DNA of 44,063 nt from Candidatus Omnitrophota bacterium. GTDB lineage: Bacteria > Hinthialibacterota > Hinthialibacteria > Hinthialibacterales > Hinthialibacteraceae. The notes below the pieces were generated by a model. That model was not told the origin of the DNA. It made no database searches and saw only the letters and a list, made by a program, of their open reading frames with translations. Made by a program: the position numbers and the translations under genes. This document shows positions 1 to 7,761 of the stretch, one piece after another (the stretch's first letter is position 1; the number at the start of each line of letters is the position of its first letter). The stretch spans positions 1-44,063 of the forward strand of contig JABLXU010000045.1 in the NCBI GenBank assembly GCA_013177805.1, written 5' to 3'.

Positions 1-130
1 CGGTTTGCCTGCGGCTTCCTTCAGACTCCACCTCGCGGTGGACGCCCTTGCCGTCCGGCTAACAGTTCCCCCTGTCGGGTCTGTAGAGGACTTGCACCTC
101 CAAGTCGACGCGCCCTGCCGGGCGCACCAA
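1..130. other. Non-coding structured sequence at left edge, possible mobile-element remnant
   Basis: No convincing protein is encoded here. A perfect 6-bp hairpin, TCCACC/GGTGGA with a four-base loop, lies at 27-42. The stretch ends in a GC-rich CCGGGCGCACC-like tail. The overall look, GC-rich with short stems directly upstream of a mobile-element primase, suggests the end of a transposable or integrated element. I cannot name the family, and the sequence is cut by the window edge. Confidence 0.25.
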
Positions 131-135
131 AAGGA

Positions 136-157
136 AAACCCGCGGGGGTGCGGGTTT
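136..157 (-). terminator. Hairpin, candidate terminator for leftward transcription
   Basis: AAACCCGC (136-143) pairs perfectly with GCGGGTTT (150-157) around a six-base loop. Read on the minus strand, the stem runs into a T-rich tract (TTTTCCTTTT), as in a rho-independent terminator. On the plus strand the stem is followed by AGAGGGGG, which serves as the Shine-Dalgarno region of the next gene. Confidence 0.45.
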
Positions 158-173
158 AGAGGGGGTAAAACAA

Positions 174-2684
174 ATGGTTCTATGTACTACTTTATCTAAA
201 AAGCCCACGCAAGGCAATGGGAAACAATGGGAGAACACCGGACGGAATCAGGATCAATCCCTGGCTTATCCGGACGGTTCCCGTATCCGCAAGCCGAAGC
301 GGGAATTGAATCTCCCGTATGTATTGGAAGTCACGAAAGCCAAGCCGTCAGGAACAAATACGTGGCAGGGCCATTGCCCCGTCCACGATGACAAGAATCC
401 ATCGCTTTCCATAACGAATGAAGGGGGGAAGGTGCTTGTCCACTGTCATGCCGGATGCCCGCAGGAAGACATTTATAATGCCCTGGCCACCCCGGTTGAT
501 GATTGGGATTACGCATTCCAGACGCGGGAAATCGTTAAGAAGGATAAACCCGCGAATGACCCATGGGAAGCCGTGGCCCATATCCCCAACAACGCCCCGA
601 AGCAGTTGACGCGATTCAAGAATTATCCCCCGCCCTCCAAGGCGTGGAAGTATTTCAATGAGGAAGGTAATCCAGTCTTTTATGCCGTGCGGTTCGACCT
701 GGGCGACGGCAAGAAGGACGTGATACCACAAACGTTGTGGCGAAATAAATTAACCGGCGCGTTGGAATGGCGGTGGAAAGCCTATCCCGCCCCCCGGCCC
801 CTCTACAACCTGCATTGCCTTGCGGGCCATCCGGACCGGCCCGTCGTTGTCGTGGAAGGAGAAAAGGCGGCGGACGCGGCGGCCAGGTTATTCCCGTATC
901 ACGTTATTACCACCAGCCCCGGCGGATGTCAGGCAGCAGGAAAAACAGACTGGATGCCCATCAAGGGAAGGGACGTCATTGTCTGGCCTGATGCCGATGA
1001 TCCCGGCCTGAAATACGCGGATGACGTGGCCCGGCTGGCCCACGCGGCAGGCGCGGCAAGCGTGAAGGTTCTTCCCGTCCTGGATGAAAAACCGCAAGGT
1101 TGGGACGCGGCGGATGCCCTGGCGGAAGGCTGGACCCCGGAACGCGCGGTGGAGTACCTAAAAACCGCGAAGTCATTGACGCCCACGGCAATGGACGTGA
1201 CCGTTGACATAGGAGATGAGGCGGGGGAATGGGAAGATCCGGTTTTGTTCGATGACATCCACGTTCCCGAAATTGATCCTGGCCTGTTCCCTGGCTGGCT
1301 GGCGGAATATATCCGGGCAGTTTCCGAGCACACCCAAACGCCAATTGCATTACCGGCCATGATTGCGCTTTCCATCCTAGCAACCTGCCTGCAAAAGAAA
1401 TTCATTGTGTCCCCGTTCGATGGATATGCCGAACCTCTCAATCTATGGACGCTGGTTGCGCTCCCACCGGCTACTAGGAAAAGCCCAGTTTTTAACGCCA
1501 TGACCGCCCACCTTGCTGATTGGGAAAAATCGGAGGCAGACCGATGGCAACCTGAAATTGACCGGATTATGACCGAACGGAATGTCATCCAGGACCGGAT
1601 CAAAAAGTTGCAAGCCGATGCAGCGAAGGCCGAAGATCCGGATGAACGGAAAAGACTAATCGGCGAGATATGTACCCTCAAGGAAGAAATGCCCCCGGCG
1701 CTCATGGCTCCCCGGCTCTGGACTTCGGACTGCACCCCTGAACGACTCCAAAATTTACTACTGGATCATGGAGAACGGATGTCCTTACTCTCCGATGAGG
1801 GGGGGATCTTTGAAATTCTCTCAGGACTTTATAACGACGGCAAGGCAAACATCGATGTGTTCCTTCAAGCCCACGCGGGAAGCCCGGTTCGCGTGGACCG
1901 GCAGACACGGACGGTATGTCTGAACTCACCGGTGTTGTCCTTCGGACTCACCGTCCAGCCCGAAATTCTTCGCGAAATGTCCCGTGGATCAAAGCGGCGG
2001 TTCCGTGGCCTTGGCGCACTGGCGCGGTTTTTGTATGTCGTTCCGCCCTCCAATATCGGAACGCGCGACATCTTCCAGCAGATACCTGTCCCCGAACGGA
2101 TAGCCAGCAGTTACGCCCGGCAGATTCGGAATTTAATTGCAATCCCGTTACCCGAAGAACCGTCCGTCCTGTCACTGGACAGGGAGGCGTTGGATGCCTG
2201 GAAAAGGTTTTCTCAATTCATCGAAATTAACCAAGGCAATCACAAACCATACGAGGCGATCCAGGACTGGACTGGCAAACTCCCCGGCGCGGCCCTGCGA
2301 ATCGCGGGAAACTTCCACGTGGCAGAGTATGGGGAAGGGAACCCCACCATCGGATTGCATACGATGGAAAATGCCCTCGACCTATCCAATCTCCTGATTG
2401 AACACGCCCAGGCAGCCTTCGGTTTGATGGGAAGCGACCCGGCCATTGAAGACGCCAAGACAATTCTCCATTGGATCAAGACCAATGGCGCGGAACAGTT
2501 TACCCAACGGGAAGCCCATCGTGCGGTTCGAGGGAAAATCCCGAGAGTGGACCGATTGACCAAGGCGCTGGATGAACTTTGCGGACGCGGAATCATCGGC
2601 TCTCCTGAAGCGAAACCCACCGGCGGAAGACCTTCGATTCATTTCAAAGTGAACCCGAAAGTCTTCCAGGAGGAGAAATCATGA
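174..2684 (+). CDS. Primase/helicase-like replication protein (CHC2 zinc finger, Toprim, DUF3987)
   Basis: This is an 836-residue replication protein of the type found on plasmids, phages and integrative elements. It probably primes and unwinds the element's DNA. A primase-type zinc finger lies near residues 68-95 (C68, H71, C91, C95). A Toprim domain follows at about 222-305, with the acidic motif [11 protein letters not shown] and the DxD-like VIVWPDADD. From about residue 370 the protein resembles DUF3987 (YfjI-like), beginning [10 protein letters not shown] helical linker at about 460-510 looks coiled-coil. The GAGGGGG tract at 158-165 sits eight bases before the chosen ATG. The stop overlaps the next gene by ATGA. 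Domain assignment is from motifs. Whether it serves a plasmid, a phage satellite or an ICE cannot be decided here. Confidence 0.85.
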   Translation: MVLCTTLSKKPTQGNGKQWENTGRNQDQSLAYPDGSRIRKPKRELNLPYVLEVTKAKPSGTNTWQGHCPVHDDKNPSLSITNEGGKVLVHCHAGCPQEDIYNALATPVDDWDYAFQTREIVKKDKPANDPWEAVAHIPNNAPKQLTRFKNYPPPSKAWKYFNEEGNPVFYAVRFDLGDGKKDVIPQTLWRNKLTGALEWRWKAYPAPRPLYNLHCLAGHPDRPVVVVEGEKAADAAARLFPYHVITTSPGGCQAAGKTDWMPIKGRDVIVWPDADDPGLKYADDVARLAHAAGAASVKVLPVLDEKPQGWDAADALAEGWTPERAVEYLKTAKSLTPTAMDVTVDIGDEAGEWEDPVLFDDIHVPEIDPGLFPGWLAEYIRAVSEHTQTPIALPAMIALSILATCLQKKFIVSPFDGYAEPLNLWTLVALPPATRKSPVFNAMTAHLADWEKSEADRWQPEIDRIMTERNVIQDRIKKLQADAAKAEDPDERKRLIGEICTLKEEMPPALMAPRLWTSDCTPERLQNLLLDHGERMSLLSDEGGIFEILSGLYNDGKANIDVFLQAHAGSPVRVDRQTRTVCLNSPVLSFGLTVQPEILREMSRGSKRRFRGLGALARFLYVVPPSNIGTRDIFQQIPVPERIASSYARQIRNLIAIPLPEEPSVLSLDREALDAWKRFSQFIEINQGNHKPYEAIQDWTGKLPGAALRIAGNFHVAEYGEGNPTIGLHTMENALDLSNLLIEHAQAAFGLMGSDPAIEDAKTILHWIKTNGAEQFTQREAHRAVRGKIPRVDRLTKALDELCGRGIIGSPEAKPTGGRPSIHFKVNPKVFQEEKS

Positions 2685-3655
2685 AACTTCATTGGCGCGA
2701 TTTCCAGGTTTCAAAACCGATGGACAAAAGGGACAAAATGGACAAAAGCCCTGATTCGGACCCCTTTTGTCCATATTGTCCATATTGTCCATGTGATTCT
2801 GAATCGAATTCGGACCCATCCTCAGCCCTGCCTTCCCCGGCGGAAGACACCCCGGCGGACCCCCAACCGGCCCCCGTGGACACTCCCGCCCAGGACGATG
2901 ACTGGCGTTCCGCCGTTCCGAAGGACACTATGCGGCGGTACATCGAGAAGGAACAATCCACCTGGACAGATGAACGGCGGCAGGCCCATGAGGATGAAAT
3001 CCGGCGGATCGAGGACTACCGGCGGTGGCGGGGCCCTGCCTCCCCCGGCCAGGCGGTGGGAATCCCCCGCGCGGAATCCCTCCAGGCGGTGGGGGAAGTC
3101 CTGGCCCGGCTGGGCGCCATCTGGCCCGACGGCCTGGAACCGGATCCCCAATGGCAAGCGAAGGTGGGGGAAGCGGAACGGGCAGGCAACCGGGAGGCTT
3201 TTCATTCCGTACTCAAAGATTGGGAAGCGTCCGAGATCCGGCGGGTGGAAGCGTACATGTCCGGCATCCGGGACACCGTGGCGGCATGGCCGGATGAATA
3301 CCGCCGGCGGTTCGCCCTGATGGTGAAGGGTTTCTGGGATGGCAACCGCGGGATGGGAATCACGGTCCGCGGCCTCAATCCAAACGCGGCGATGGACAAG
3401 GCCTGCCGGGAACTGCTGCCCTACGTCCCGGGGAAAGGGCGGGACACCGCATCCCCGGCCACGGCCCCGGCGGATGATTTCCCCTTCACGGACATGCACC
3501 CGCGCACACGGGAAATCCTGCTCCGCCATTGGCATGCCTGGGGCGCGGACCGGCGCCAGCGGTTTGAGAAATCCGTCCGGGATGTCATGAAAGAGACGGG
3601 GTACAAAGAAGGCAACGCCGCGGCCTTCGTCTTTGAGAAGTGGAGGAAGAGATAG
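2681..3655 (+). CDS. Hypothetical protein, iteron-bearing partner of the DUF3987 primase
   Basis: A 324-residue protein with no family I recognise. Its ATG overlaps the primase stop (ATGA), and an AGGAGGAG Shine-Dalgarno precedes it inside the primase gene, so the two are translationally coupled. Residues 14-37 are an odd segment, MDKRDKMDK then CPYCPYCPC, which simply translates two opposed arrays of 9-bp DNA repeats. The middle (about 45-75) is rich in Pro, Asp and Ala and is probably disordered. The rest is charged and helical and ends in AAAFVFEKWRKR. No catalytic motif is visible. It may be a replication accessory or initiator-like protein, but this rests only on its neighbour and on the repeats. 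Confidence 0.7.
   Translation: MKLHWRDFQVSKPMDKRDKMDKSPDSDPFCPYCPYCPCDSESNSDPSSALPSPAEDTPADPQPAPVDTPAQDDDWRSAVPKDTMRRYIEKEQSTWTDERRQAHEDEIRRIEDYRRWRGPASPGQAVGIPRAESLQAVGEVLARLGAIWPDGLEPDPQWQAKVGEAERAGNREAFHSVLKDWEASEIRRVEAYMSGIRDTVAAWPDEYRRRFALMVKGFWDGNRGMGITVRGLNPNAAMDKACRELLPYVPGKGRDTASPATAPADDFPFTDMHPRTREILLRHWHAWGADRRQRFEKSVRDVMKETGYKEGNAAAFVFEKWRKR
2721..2791. repeat. Opposed arrays of 9-bp iteron-like repeats
   Basis: Three copies of (T/G)GGACAAAA stand head to tail at 2721-2729, 2730-2738 and 2739-2747. After 17 bases, three inverted copies of T(T/A)TTGTCCA follow at 2765-2773, 2774-2782 and 2783-2791. The period is exactly nine, so the repeats sit in frame within the start of the hypothetical gene. 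Multimers of a 9-bp site beside a primase gene are typical of replication-initiator binding sites, though the function here is inferred. Confidence 0.7.
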
Positions 3656-3824
3656 TGAGGCAATCCGACATCCCCAACGTCCTCCATTCCGGGGGTGATC
3701 CGTTCCCTAGCCAATAGTTATATAACTATTCCACCATTCCGGGGCGGCATGTGGCGGGAATGGCGGATGCAAGTGTAATCCGTTCAAGATGTTACCTGCC
3801 AAATCAACGCCAGGGGGTGATGAC

Positions 3825-3902
3825 ATGCTTTCCGATTTCTTGATCCTCTCGTTACTGGCTTTCCTGGTTATTGAAATGCTTAAAGGTTTTAGAAAACTCT
3901 AA
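3825..3902 (+). CDS. Possible 25-residue single-span membrane peptide
   Basis: A short frame encodes MLSDFLILSLLAFLVIEMLK followed by GFRKL. This is one hydrophobic segment with a basic C-terminal end, a topology common among small phage or plasmid membrane peptides. An AGGGGGTGA Shine-Dalgarno-like tract (3812-3820) lies about five bases upstream. It sits in the otherwise empty gap before the zinc-ribbon gene. It is too short for coding statistics, so a chance frame is quite possible. Confidence 0.35.
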   Translation: MLSDFLILSLLAFLVIEMLKGFRKL

Positions 3903-3922
3903 TCATTTTGGAAAATGCGATC

Positions 3923-4603
3923 ATGGGCGGAATGGGTTCGGGTAGAGGTTCCTGGCCAAATCGAAGACTCACGGTGGAAGACTGCTATGTGATGAGCATT
4001 CCGCAATTGGTGAAGAAATCCCTTGTGGACGACTTGCCTTGTTCGGCCTCGGTTTTATGGCCGGGGTATTCCTTCAGCGTCCATTACTGGATGGAACCCG
4101 TGGATGAGGACACCTTGAGGGCTGATCTGGAATATGGACTTTTACTCGGGGGGTGTTTCAAGAAGGAAGCCTATACCATATATCTGGTAGCCACGCGGCC
4201 TCATTACGGGGGGCGGCGGTGGTGGTTCGAGTGTCCGGCGTGCGGCCGACGGTGCTTCAAGTTGTATCTTCCACCGGGGGCTACGGTTTTTGCTTGCCGG
4301 GCATGCTACGATCTGACGTACCGTTCCGCCCAGGAAGCCAATTCGTACAATGACGGGAAGTGGGCCGCCAGGTTTGGGATCACCACCCGGCAATGGCGGG
4401 GCTTGCGCCGTAGCCTTCCCGCGGTTCCTCTTCCGTCACACCCCGGTGATTACTATCAAAGCAATTGTTTTGCATACAAAACAATAATCCCAAAAATGGG
4501 ATGTACTATGCAAAAGATAAGGGGATTCAAGGCGTTGCCCGTTTCCCATCCGGATAGGCTGGAAGCCCCTGAATCCACTTCACCCATGCGCCGGCCCCGG
4601 TAA
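3923..4603 (+). CDS. Zinc-ribbon hypothetical protein of the MGGxGSGR type
   Basis: A 226-residue protein that starts MGGMGSGR, the hallmark start of a widespread uncharacterised family on phages and integrated elements. That motif decides the ATG at 3923 over the upstream TTG at 3908. A double zinc ribbon is visible, with CPACGRRC and then FACRACYDLTY, preceded by GGRRWWF. The region after about residue 165 departs from what I know of the family and carries a perfect 9-bp inverted repeat at 4464-4485, so the C-terminus may have been altered. It ends ten bases before the IS1634-like remnant begins. The role is unknown; zinc ribbons suggest nucleic-acid or protein binding. Confidence 0.7.
   Translation: MGGMGSGRGSWPNRRLTVEDCYVMSIPQLVKKSLVDDLPCSASVLWPGYSFSVHYWMEPVDEDTLRADLEYGLLLGGCFKKEAYTIYLVATRPHYGGRRWWFECPACGRRCFKLYLPPGATVFACRACYDLTYRSAQEANSYNDGKWAARFGITTRQWRGLRRSLPAVPLPSHPGDYYQSNCFAYKTIIPKMGCTMQKIRGFKALPVSHPDRLEAPESTSPMRRPR
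4464..4485. promoter_or_regulatory. Perfect inverted repeat, operator or recombination-site candidate
   Basis: ATTGTTTTG (4464-4472) and CAAAACAAT (4477-4485) form a perfect 9-bp inverted repeat around CATA. It is A+T-rich, unlike its GC-rich surroundings, and lies inside the 3' part of the zinc-ribbon gene. It could be a regulator-binding site or part of an attachment site. There is no direct evidence for either. Confidence 0.4.
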
Positions 4604-4612
4604 ACCGCCCGG

Positions 4613-5045
4613 AACGGATCTTCACCCCCAACGCCATATCGAGAAGAGATTGTATGTAATTCATTTTATTAGGTTTTACGCTGATCCGGCAGTTTTTTTC
4701 TCGTGACTACCCGGACGTTTCTCCACGGCAGGACCTCCGGCAGGCGGATATCCAATGCCTGGAGCAAGCGCTGCGATTCGTCCCGCGGCGTGGGGATCTT
4801 CTGGCAGACGATCCGGCCAGGCCCGTGGATCTCCATCGCGCTCAGGGTGGCCAATTGCTGCAACCCTTCCTCCACGGTGCAGTCGAAGGCCGCCCAGGCC
4901 CGCCGTTAGGCGCACACCACCAGATACGCCAGCTTCACCACCAGCACGTGGCCGCGGGTGCCGGCCTCGGTGCGGACAAACACCGGCCGGACTTCCCAGT
5001 GCGTGGTCTTGCACGTCCGGAACGCCCGCTTTTGCCGGGGCGTCC
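4613..5045 (-). pseudogene. IS1634-type (IS4 superfamily) transposase remnant, copy A
   Basis: Only the C-terminal part of the transposase survives, read on the minus strand. It contains RAFRTCKTTHWEVRPVFVRT and TRGHVLVV, then an in-frame stop near 4906, and then an intact tail with GLQQLATLSAMEIHGPGR and NVRVVTRKK that stops at 4669. Matching residues such as the AFRTxKTTH...RPVFVR signature identify the IS1634 family. Bases 4613-5003 are nearly identical to 28042-28426, where a second remnant lies in the same orientation. The left end begins AACGGATCTTCACCCCC in both. The remnant abuts a gamma-glutamylcyclotransferase-like fragment on the right. It cannot encode an active transposase. Confidence 0.8.
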
Positions 5046-5505
5046 TGACGGTGGAATACGCGTTGGTCCGCAGCCGCCTCTTCGAGACACCCTCCGGAAT
5101 CCCCGTCCTGCAGGTCCCGGAAGAGGACATCCTGGCCGTCGGGACCATCAACCCGCACTCCGACGTGGCCACCTGTCTGCGTGCGGAAACGCACAAACAG
5201 GCACAAGCGCACGTGACGGCCCGCATGTCCAATCCCGAGCCAACCCCAAACCGGCTTTCGAAGAAGGGCACAGGCGCGCCCTGGGGCCCCGTGTACGGGG
5301 AGATTCTGACCTTCGACGACCCCGAGACCCACCTTCCGGCCATCGACCGGCTGGAGGGGTTTCACCCAGCGGTCCAAGTCTCTACCGCCGCGTTCTGGTT
5401 TCGGCGCAGGCCCACAGAACCGTGCTTCAGGCCTGGCTCTATGTGGATGATGAGACTGAATATCTGGGCTTTAAGCCGCTTCCGTCCGGCAAGTGGCGCT
5501 TCTGA
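5046..5505 (+). pseudogene. Frameshifted gamma-glutamylcyclotransferase/AIG2-like gene fragment
   Basis: One frame encodes WGPVYGEILTFDDPETHLPA followed by IDRLEGFHP. The next frame continues with SLYRRVLVSAQAH, then TVLQAWLYVDD, and stops at 5505. Together they read as the C-terminal half of a GGCT/AIG2-like domain. The break falls at about 5368-5372, where adding one G after CACCCA would restore HPGGPSLYRR, so a single-base deletion (or a base-call error) explains it. The 5' end is fused to the IS remnant, so the true start is lost or unclear. Family members cyclise gamma-glutamyl amines; this copy is unlikely to be functional. Confidence 0.6.
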
Positions 5506-5530
5506 AATCCGGGTCGATCAACCTGCGGAT

Positions 5531-5607
5531 TTCTCTTGCTTTTCTCTTGCGAACGATATAACATACGCTATTAAATTCGGACAGAGGCCGCGGTCTGTCA
5601 TTCAGAC
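5531..5607 (+). promoter_or_regulatory. Candidate promoter and operator of the BREX operon
   Basis: The segment before the XRE gene is A+T-rich compared with its flanks. TTCTCTTGC occurs twice, at 5531-5539 and 5542-5550, eleven bases apart. TATAAC (5557-5562) and TATTAA (5569-5574) are possible -10 boxes, with TTGCTT (5536-5541) or TTGCGA (5548-5553) as weak -35 boxes at a short 15-bp spacing. GTCTG (5593-5597) and CAGAC (5603-5607) form an inverted repeat just upstream of the regulator, a reasonable autoregulatory site. All of this is pattern inference. Confidence 0.35.
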
Positions 5608-5621
5608 GAGAGGTGCAGCAA

Positions 5622-5852
5622 ATGGACACACAAGGTCGAAGTCTTTCGGTATTGGTAAAAGAGATACGACGTCAGCTTTCCTTGAGCCAGGAAGACCTTG
5701 CCCGGCAGCTCGGCGTCAGCTATGCGACCGTCAATCGATGGGAAAACGGTCTGTCCAAGCCTTCCAAGCTCGCAAAGGCCCAACTGGAGAGCTTCTGCAA
5801 GAAAATGACCGGTCAGGGCAAGTTGACGTTTCCGGAGGGTGACCGCAGATGA
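5622..5852 (+). CDS. XRE-family helix-turn-helix regulator heading the BREX operon
   Basis: A 76-residue DNA-binding protein. A helix-turn-helix of the Cro/CI type spans about residues 8-55 (SLSQEDLARQLGVSYATVNR then WENGLSKPS). It lacks any effector domain. ATG 5622 was chosen over GTG 5613 because GAGAGGTG lies at a good distance before it. The stop overlaps the brxE start (ATGA), so it is co-translated with the defence genes and probably represses or tunes their transcription through the upstream inverted repeat. It is not the larger WYL-type BrxR regulator found in many type 1 BREX loci. Confidence 0.85.
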   Translation: MDTQGRSLSVLVKEIRRQLSLSQEDLARQLGVSYATVNRWENGLSKPSKLAKAQLESFCKKMTGQGKLTFPEGDRR

Positions 5853-6403
5853 CGACTAAGAACGAAACGCACAAACCGCCGCTGCCCCTTCTTATCCTCC
5901 GTCTGCGCGCCGTTGTCCTCGCCCTCGGCGAGTCGGCCTCTCCCGCATGGTGGAAAACCGAATTCATGAATGAAACCGGGCTGAGGTTCTTGGAGCGTCT
6001 GTATCCGCGGACGACCTTTCACGCAGCGGTCCACGCCGCAGGGAAGGCCGCAGGCGACGCTCATGACCGTGCCGTCGGACGCGTCGGTGTGTACCACCTC
6101 TTCAGGCTGCCTGAATCCCTGGAAACCGAACTCCATCGAATGCCTCCGGACCCGGCTGATGATTTCTTCCCGACATTGCGCAACGCCATGGGGCGGCCGG
6201 AGGAGCTGATGAAATTGCTCGCCCCTATGTGCGGCGGCGAGAGAGCGGACGCCGCTCCAGGAGCAAGAAAGATCGGCACCGACAGGGACATGATGACAAC
6301 GGCTGGCATCAGGAAAACCGCCGCTGTTTACCATACGGCGTTTGCGAGGAATAAACCCGGCTTCCCCTATTTCACCGCCGAAACAGACGGAGGCCGTGGA
6401 TGA
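5849..6403 (+). CDS. brxE: BREX protein BrxE
   Basis: A 184-residue protein with features of the BrxE family: an N-terminal LRLRAVVLALGE, then AWWKTEFMNETGLRFLERLY at about 33-52 followed by PRTTF, and GVYHLFRLP at about 80-88. Its function is unknown. In published BREX typing BrxE marks type 6 loci, which otherwise lack BrxL, so its presence here with BrxL is unusual. It overlaps the regulator upstream and brxA downstream by ATGA, which places it firmly in the operon. The assignment is by motif memory. Confidence 0.7.
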   Translation: MTTKNETHKPPLPLLILRLRAVVLALGESASPAWWKTEFMNETGLRFLERLYPRTTFHAAVHAAGKAAGDAHDRAVGRVGVYHLFRLPESLETELHRMPPDPADDFFPTLRNAMGRPEELMKLLAPMCGGERADAAPGARKIGTDRDMMTTAGIRKTAAVYHTAFARNKPGFPYFTAETDGGRG

Positions 6404-7206
6404 CCAAGACCATGGATAAAGAAGTACCGCGGAAATACTCGACCGCGATCAGCAAGGGTGCCGGTATGATCGAAGAGACGCGTCGCCTCCTCGAACAATG
6501 GCGTCCCGATGAACCGCTCGATGACTTCACGCACAGGGTCCAGACTGAAGGGCTGCTCGGCAACTCCACCGCCTACAGAACCCGCGACGTCGTGCGAAGA
6601 GTGTTTGCACCGCGGTTTTTGAGACCGAGCGACAAGCCCGCACGGATTCTGCAACAGGTGCTTGCATCAGGCCTGCCGGGGCGTGTTTTCACCGAACTCC
6701 TGTTCGTGTTTGCGGCGCGTCAGGACCCCCTGGTCTACGACTTCACGATACGTGAATACTGGCCCGCCGCCCGCAGGGGGAGACCCGTCATGGACACGGA
6801 TCCGATGCTCTCTTTCCTGTCGGAAGCACATTACGACGGTCGGTTGGACAACCAGTGGTCGGAGAAGGTGTCGGTGCGCATCGCCCGCTGCGTTCTCGGT
6901 CTCCTGCGGGATGTCGGATTCCTCCGCGAAGTCGTCCGGGGCCGCAGGGAGATCGTCAATTACCGCATGTCGGATGAAGGGGCCGCGATCTTGGCCAAGG
7001 AACTCAATGAAGCGGGCGTGACGGACTCCTCCCTTTGCAACCATCCCGACTGGGGGCTGTTCGGAATGACGCCTTCGGAGGTGGTGGAGCGTCTGGACGG
7101 GATCGGAGAACACCGCGGGGTGATCGTTCAGCGCGCTGGTTCGGTCGTGCATTTCACCTGGGTCGTCAAATCCATTGAGGAGCTGATCGATGTACTCGCT
7201 CGATAA
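6400..7206 (+). CDS. brxA: BREX protein BrxA (DUF1819)
   Basis: A 268-residue small helical BREX protein. It starts RKYSTAISKGAGMIEETRRL at residues 10-29 and has the typical LLGNSTAYRTRDVVRRVFAPRF-like segment and a conserved middle LPGRVFTELLFVFAARQDPL. BrxA family members are winged-helix, DNA-binding BREX components. A GGAGG lies eight bases before the ATG, and the start overlaps the brxE stop. Its 3' end overlaps brxB by 17 bases. Length and order (A before B before C) match known BREX loci. Confidence 0.88.
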   Translation: MTKTMDKEVPRKYSTAISKGAGMIEETRRLLEQWRPDEPLDDFTHRVQTEGLLGNSTAYRTRDVVRRVFAPRFLRPSDKPARILQQVLASGLPGRVFTELLFVFAARQDPLVYDFTIREYWPAARRGRPVMDTDPMLSFLSEAHYDGRLDNQWSEKVSVRIARCVLGLLRDVGFLREVVRGRREIVNYRMSDEGAAILAKELNEAGVTDSSLCNHPDWGLFGMTPSEVVERLDGIGEHRGVIVQRAGSVVHFTWVVKSIEELIDVLAR

Positions 7207-7759
7207 CGCATTCAACGAACTGCTCGATAAGATCCGAGACCCCGATGCGCTCAACCCGGCCAAGAGCGCACCGGTCTTTTACTTCCGTTACCCGCCTGAA
7301 ATGATGCTTACCGTGAAGAAGCATCTTCCCCGCTTGATATCGAGAATCAGACAGGAGGCCGGCCGTGACGTCCGCCGCGTTTCTCTTGCCGATGTTATCT
7401 GGGACATTGTGGATAAGTCGGGAAGATGGGATATCTGGCTCGATCTGGAAAGTGATGCCGACGCCGACCAAATCAACGAGGCGGTCCGTGATGTTCTGCG
7501 TCAGGGAAACAAGCTGATCAACCGCGTCACTGAAGCGATTACATCCGCGCCGGAGGGGACGATCGTCTTCCTGACGGAAGCCGAGCTTCTGCACCCCTAT
7601 CTGAGAACGCGCGTCATCGAGGAGTACCTGCATAACAAAGTCACCGTCTGCACGATCATATTCTACCCCGGCGAACGAAGCGGCCAATTCGGGTTGAAGT
7701 TCCTCGGGTTTTACAAAGAAGACAGCGGATACCGCTCGACGATTATCGGAGGCCTTTAG
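7190..7759 (+). CDS. brxB: BREX protein BrxB (DUF1788)
   Basis: A 189-residue DUF1788 protein. Diagnostic stretches are FYFRYPPEMML, then GTIVFLTEAELLHPYLRTRV at about 123-142, and a C-terminal CTIIFYPGERSGQFGLKFLG followed by FYKEDSGYRS. BrxB is an essential but poorly understood BREX component thought to act with BrxC and PglZ. A GAGGAG Shine-Dalgarno sits inside the end of brxA. The next gene starts two bases after the stop, consistent with tight stoichiometric coupling. Confidence 0.9.
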   Translation: MYSLDNAFNELLDKIRDPDALNPAKSAPVFYFRYPPEMMLTVKKHLPRLISRIRQEAGRDVRRVSLADVIWDIVDKSGRWDIWLDLESDADADQINEAVRDVLRQGNKLINRVTEAITSAPEGTIVFLTEAELLHPYLRTRVIEEYLHNKVTVCTIIFYPGERSGQFGLKFLGFYKEDSGYRSTIIGGL

Positions 7760-7761
7760 CG

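Noticed and set aside
4676..5377. Minus-strand open frame of 233 codons across the IS1634 remnant
   Set aside because: The translation is not the transposase frame. The true transposase residues are spread over other minus-strand frames with stops, so it is a shadow of decayed sequence.
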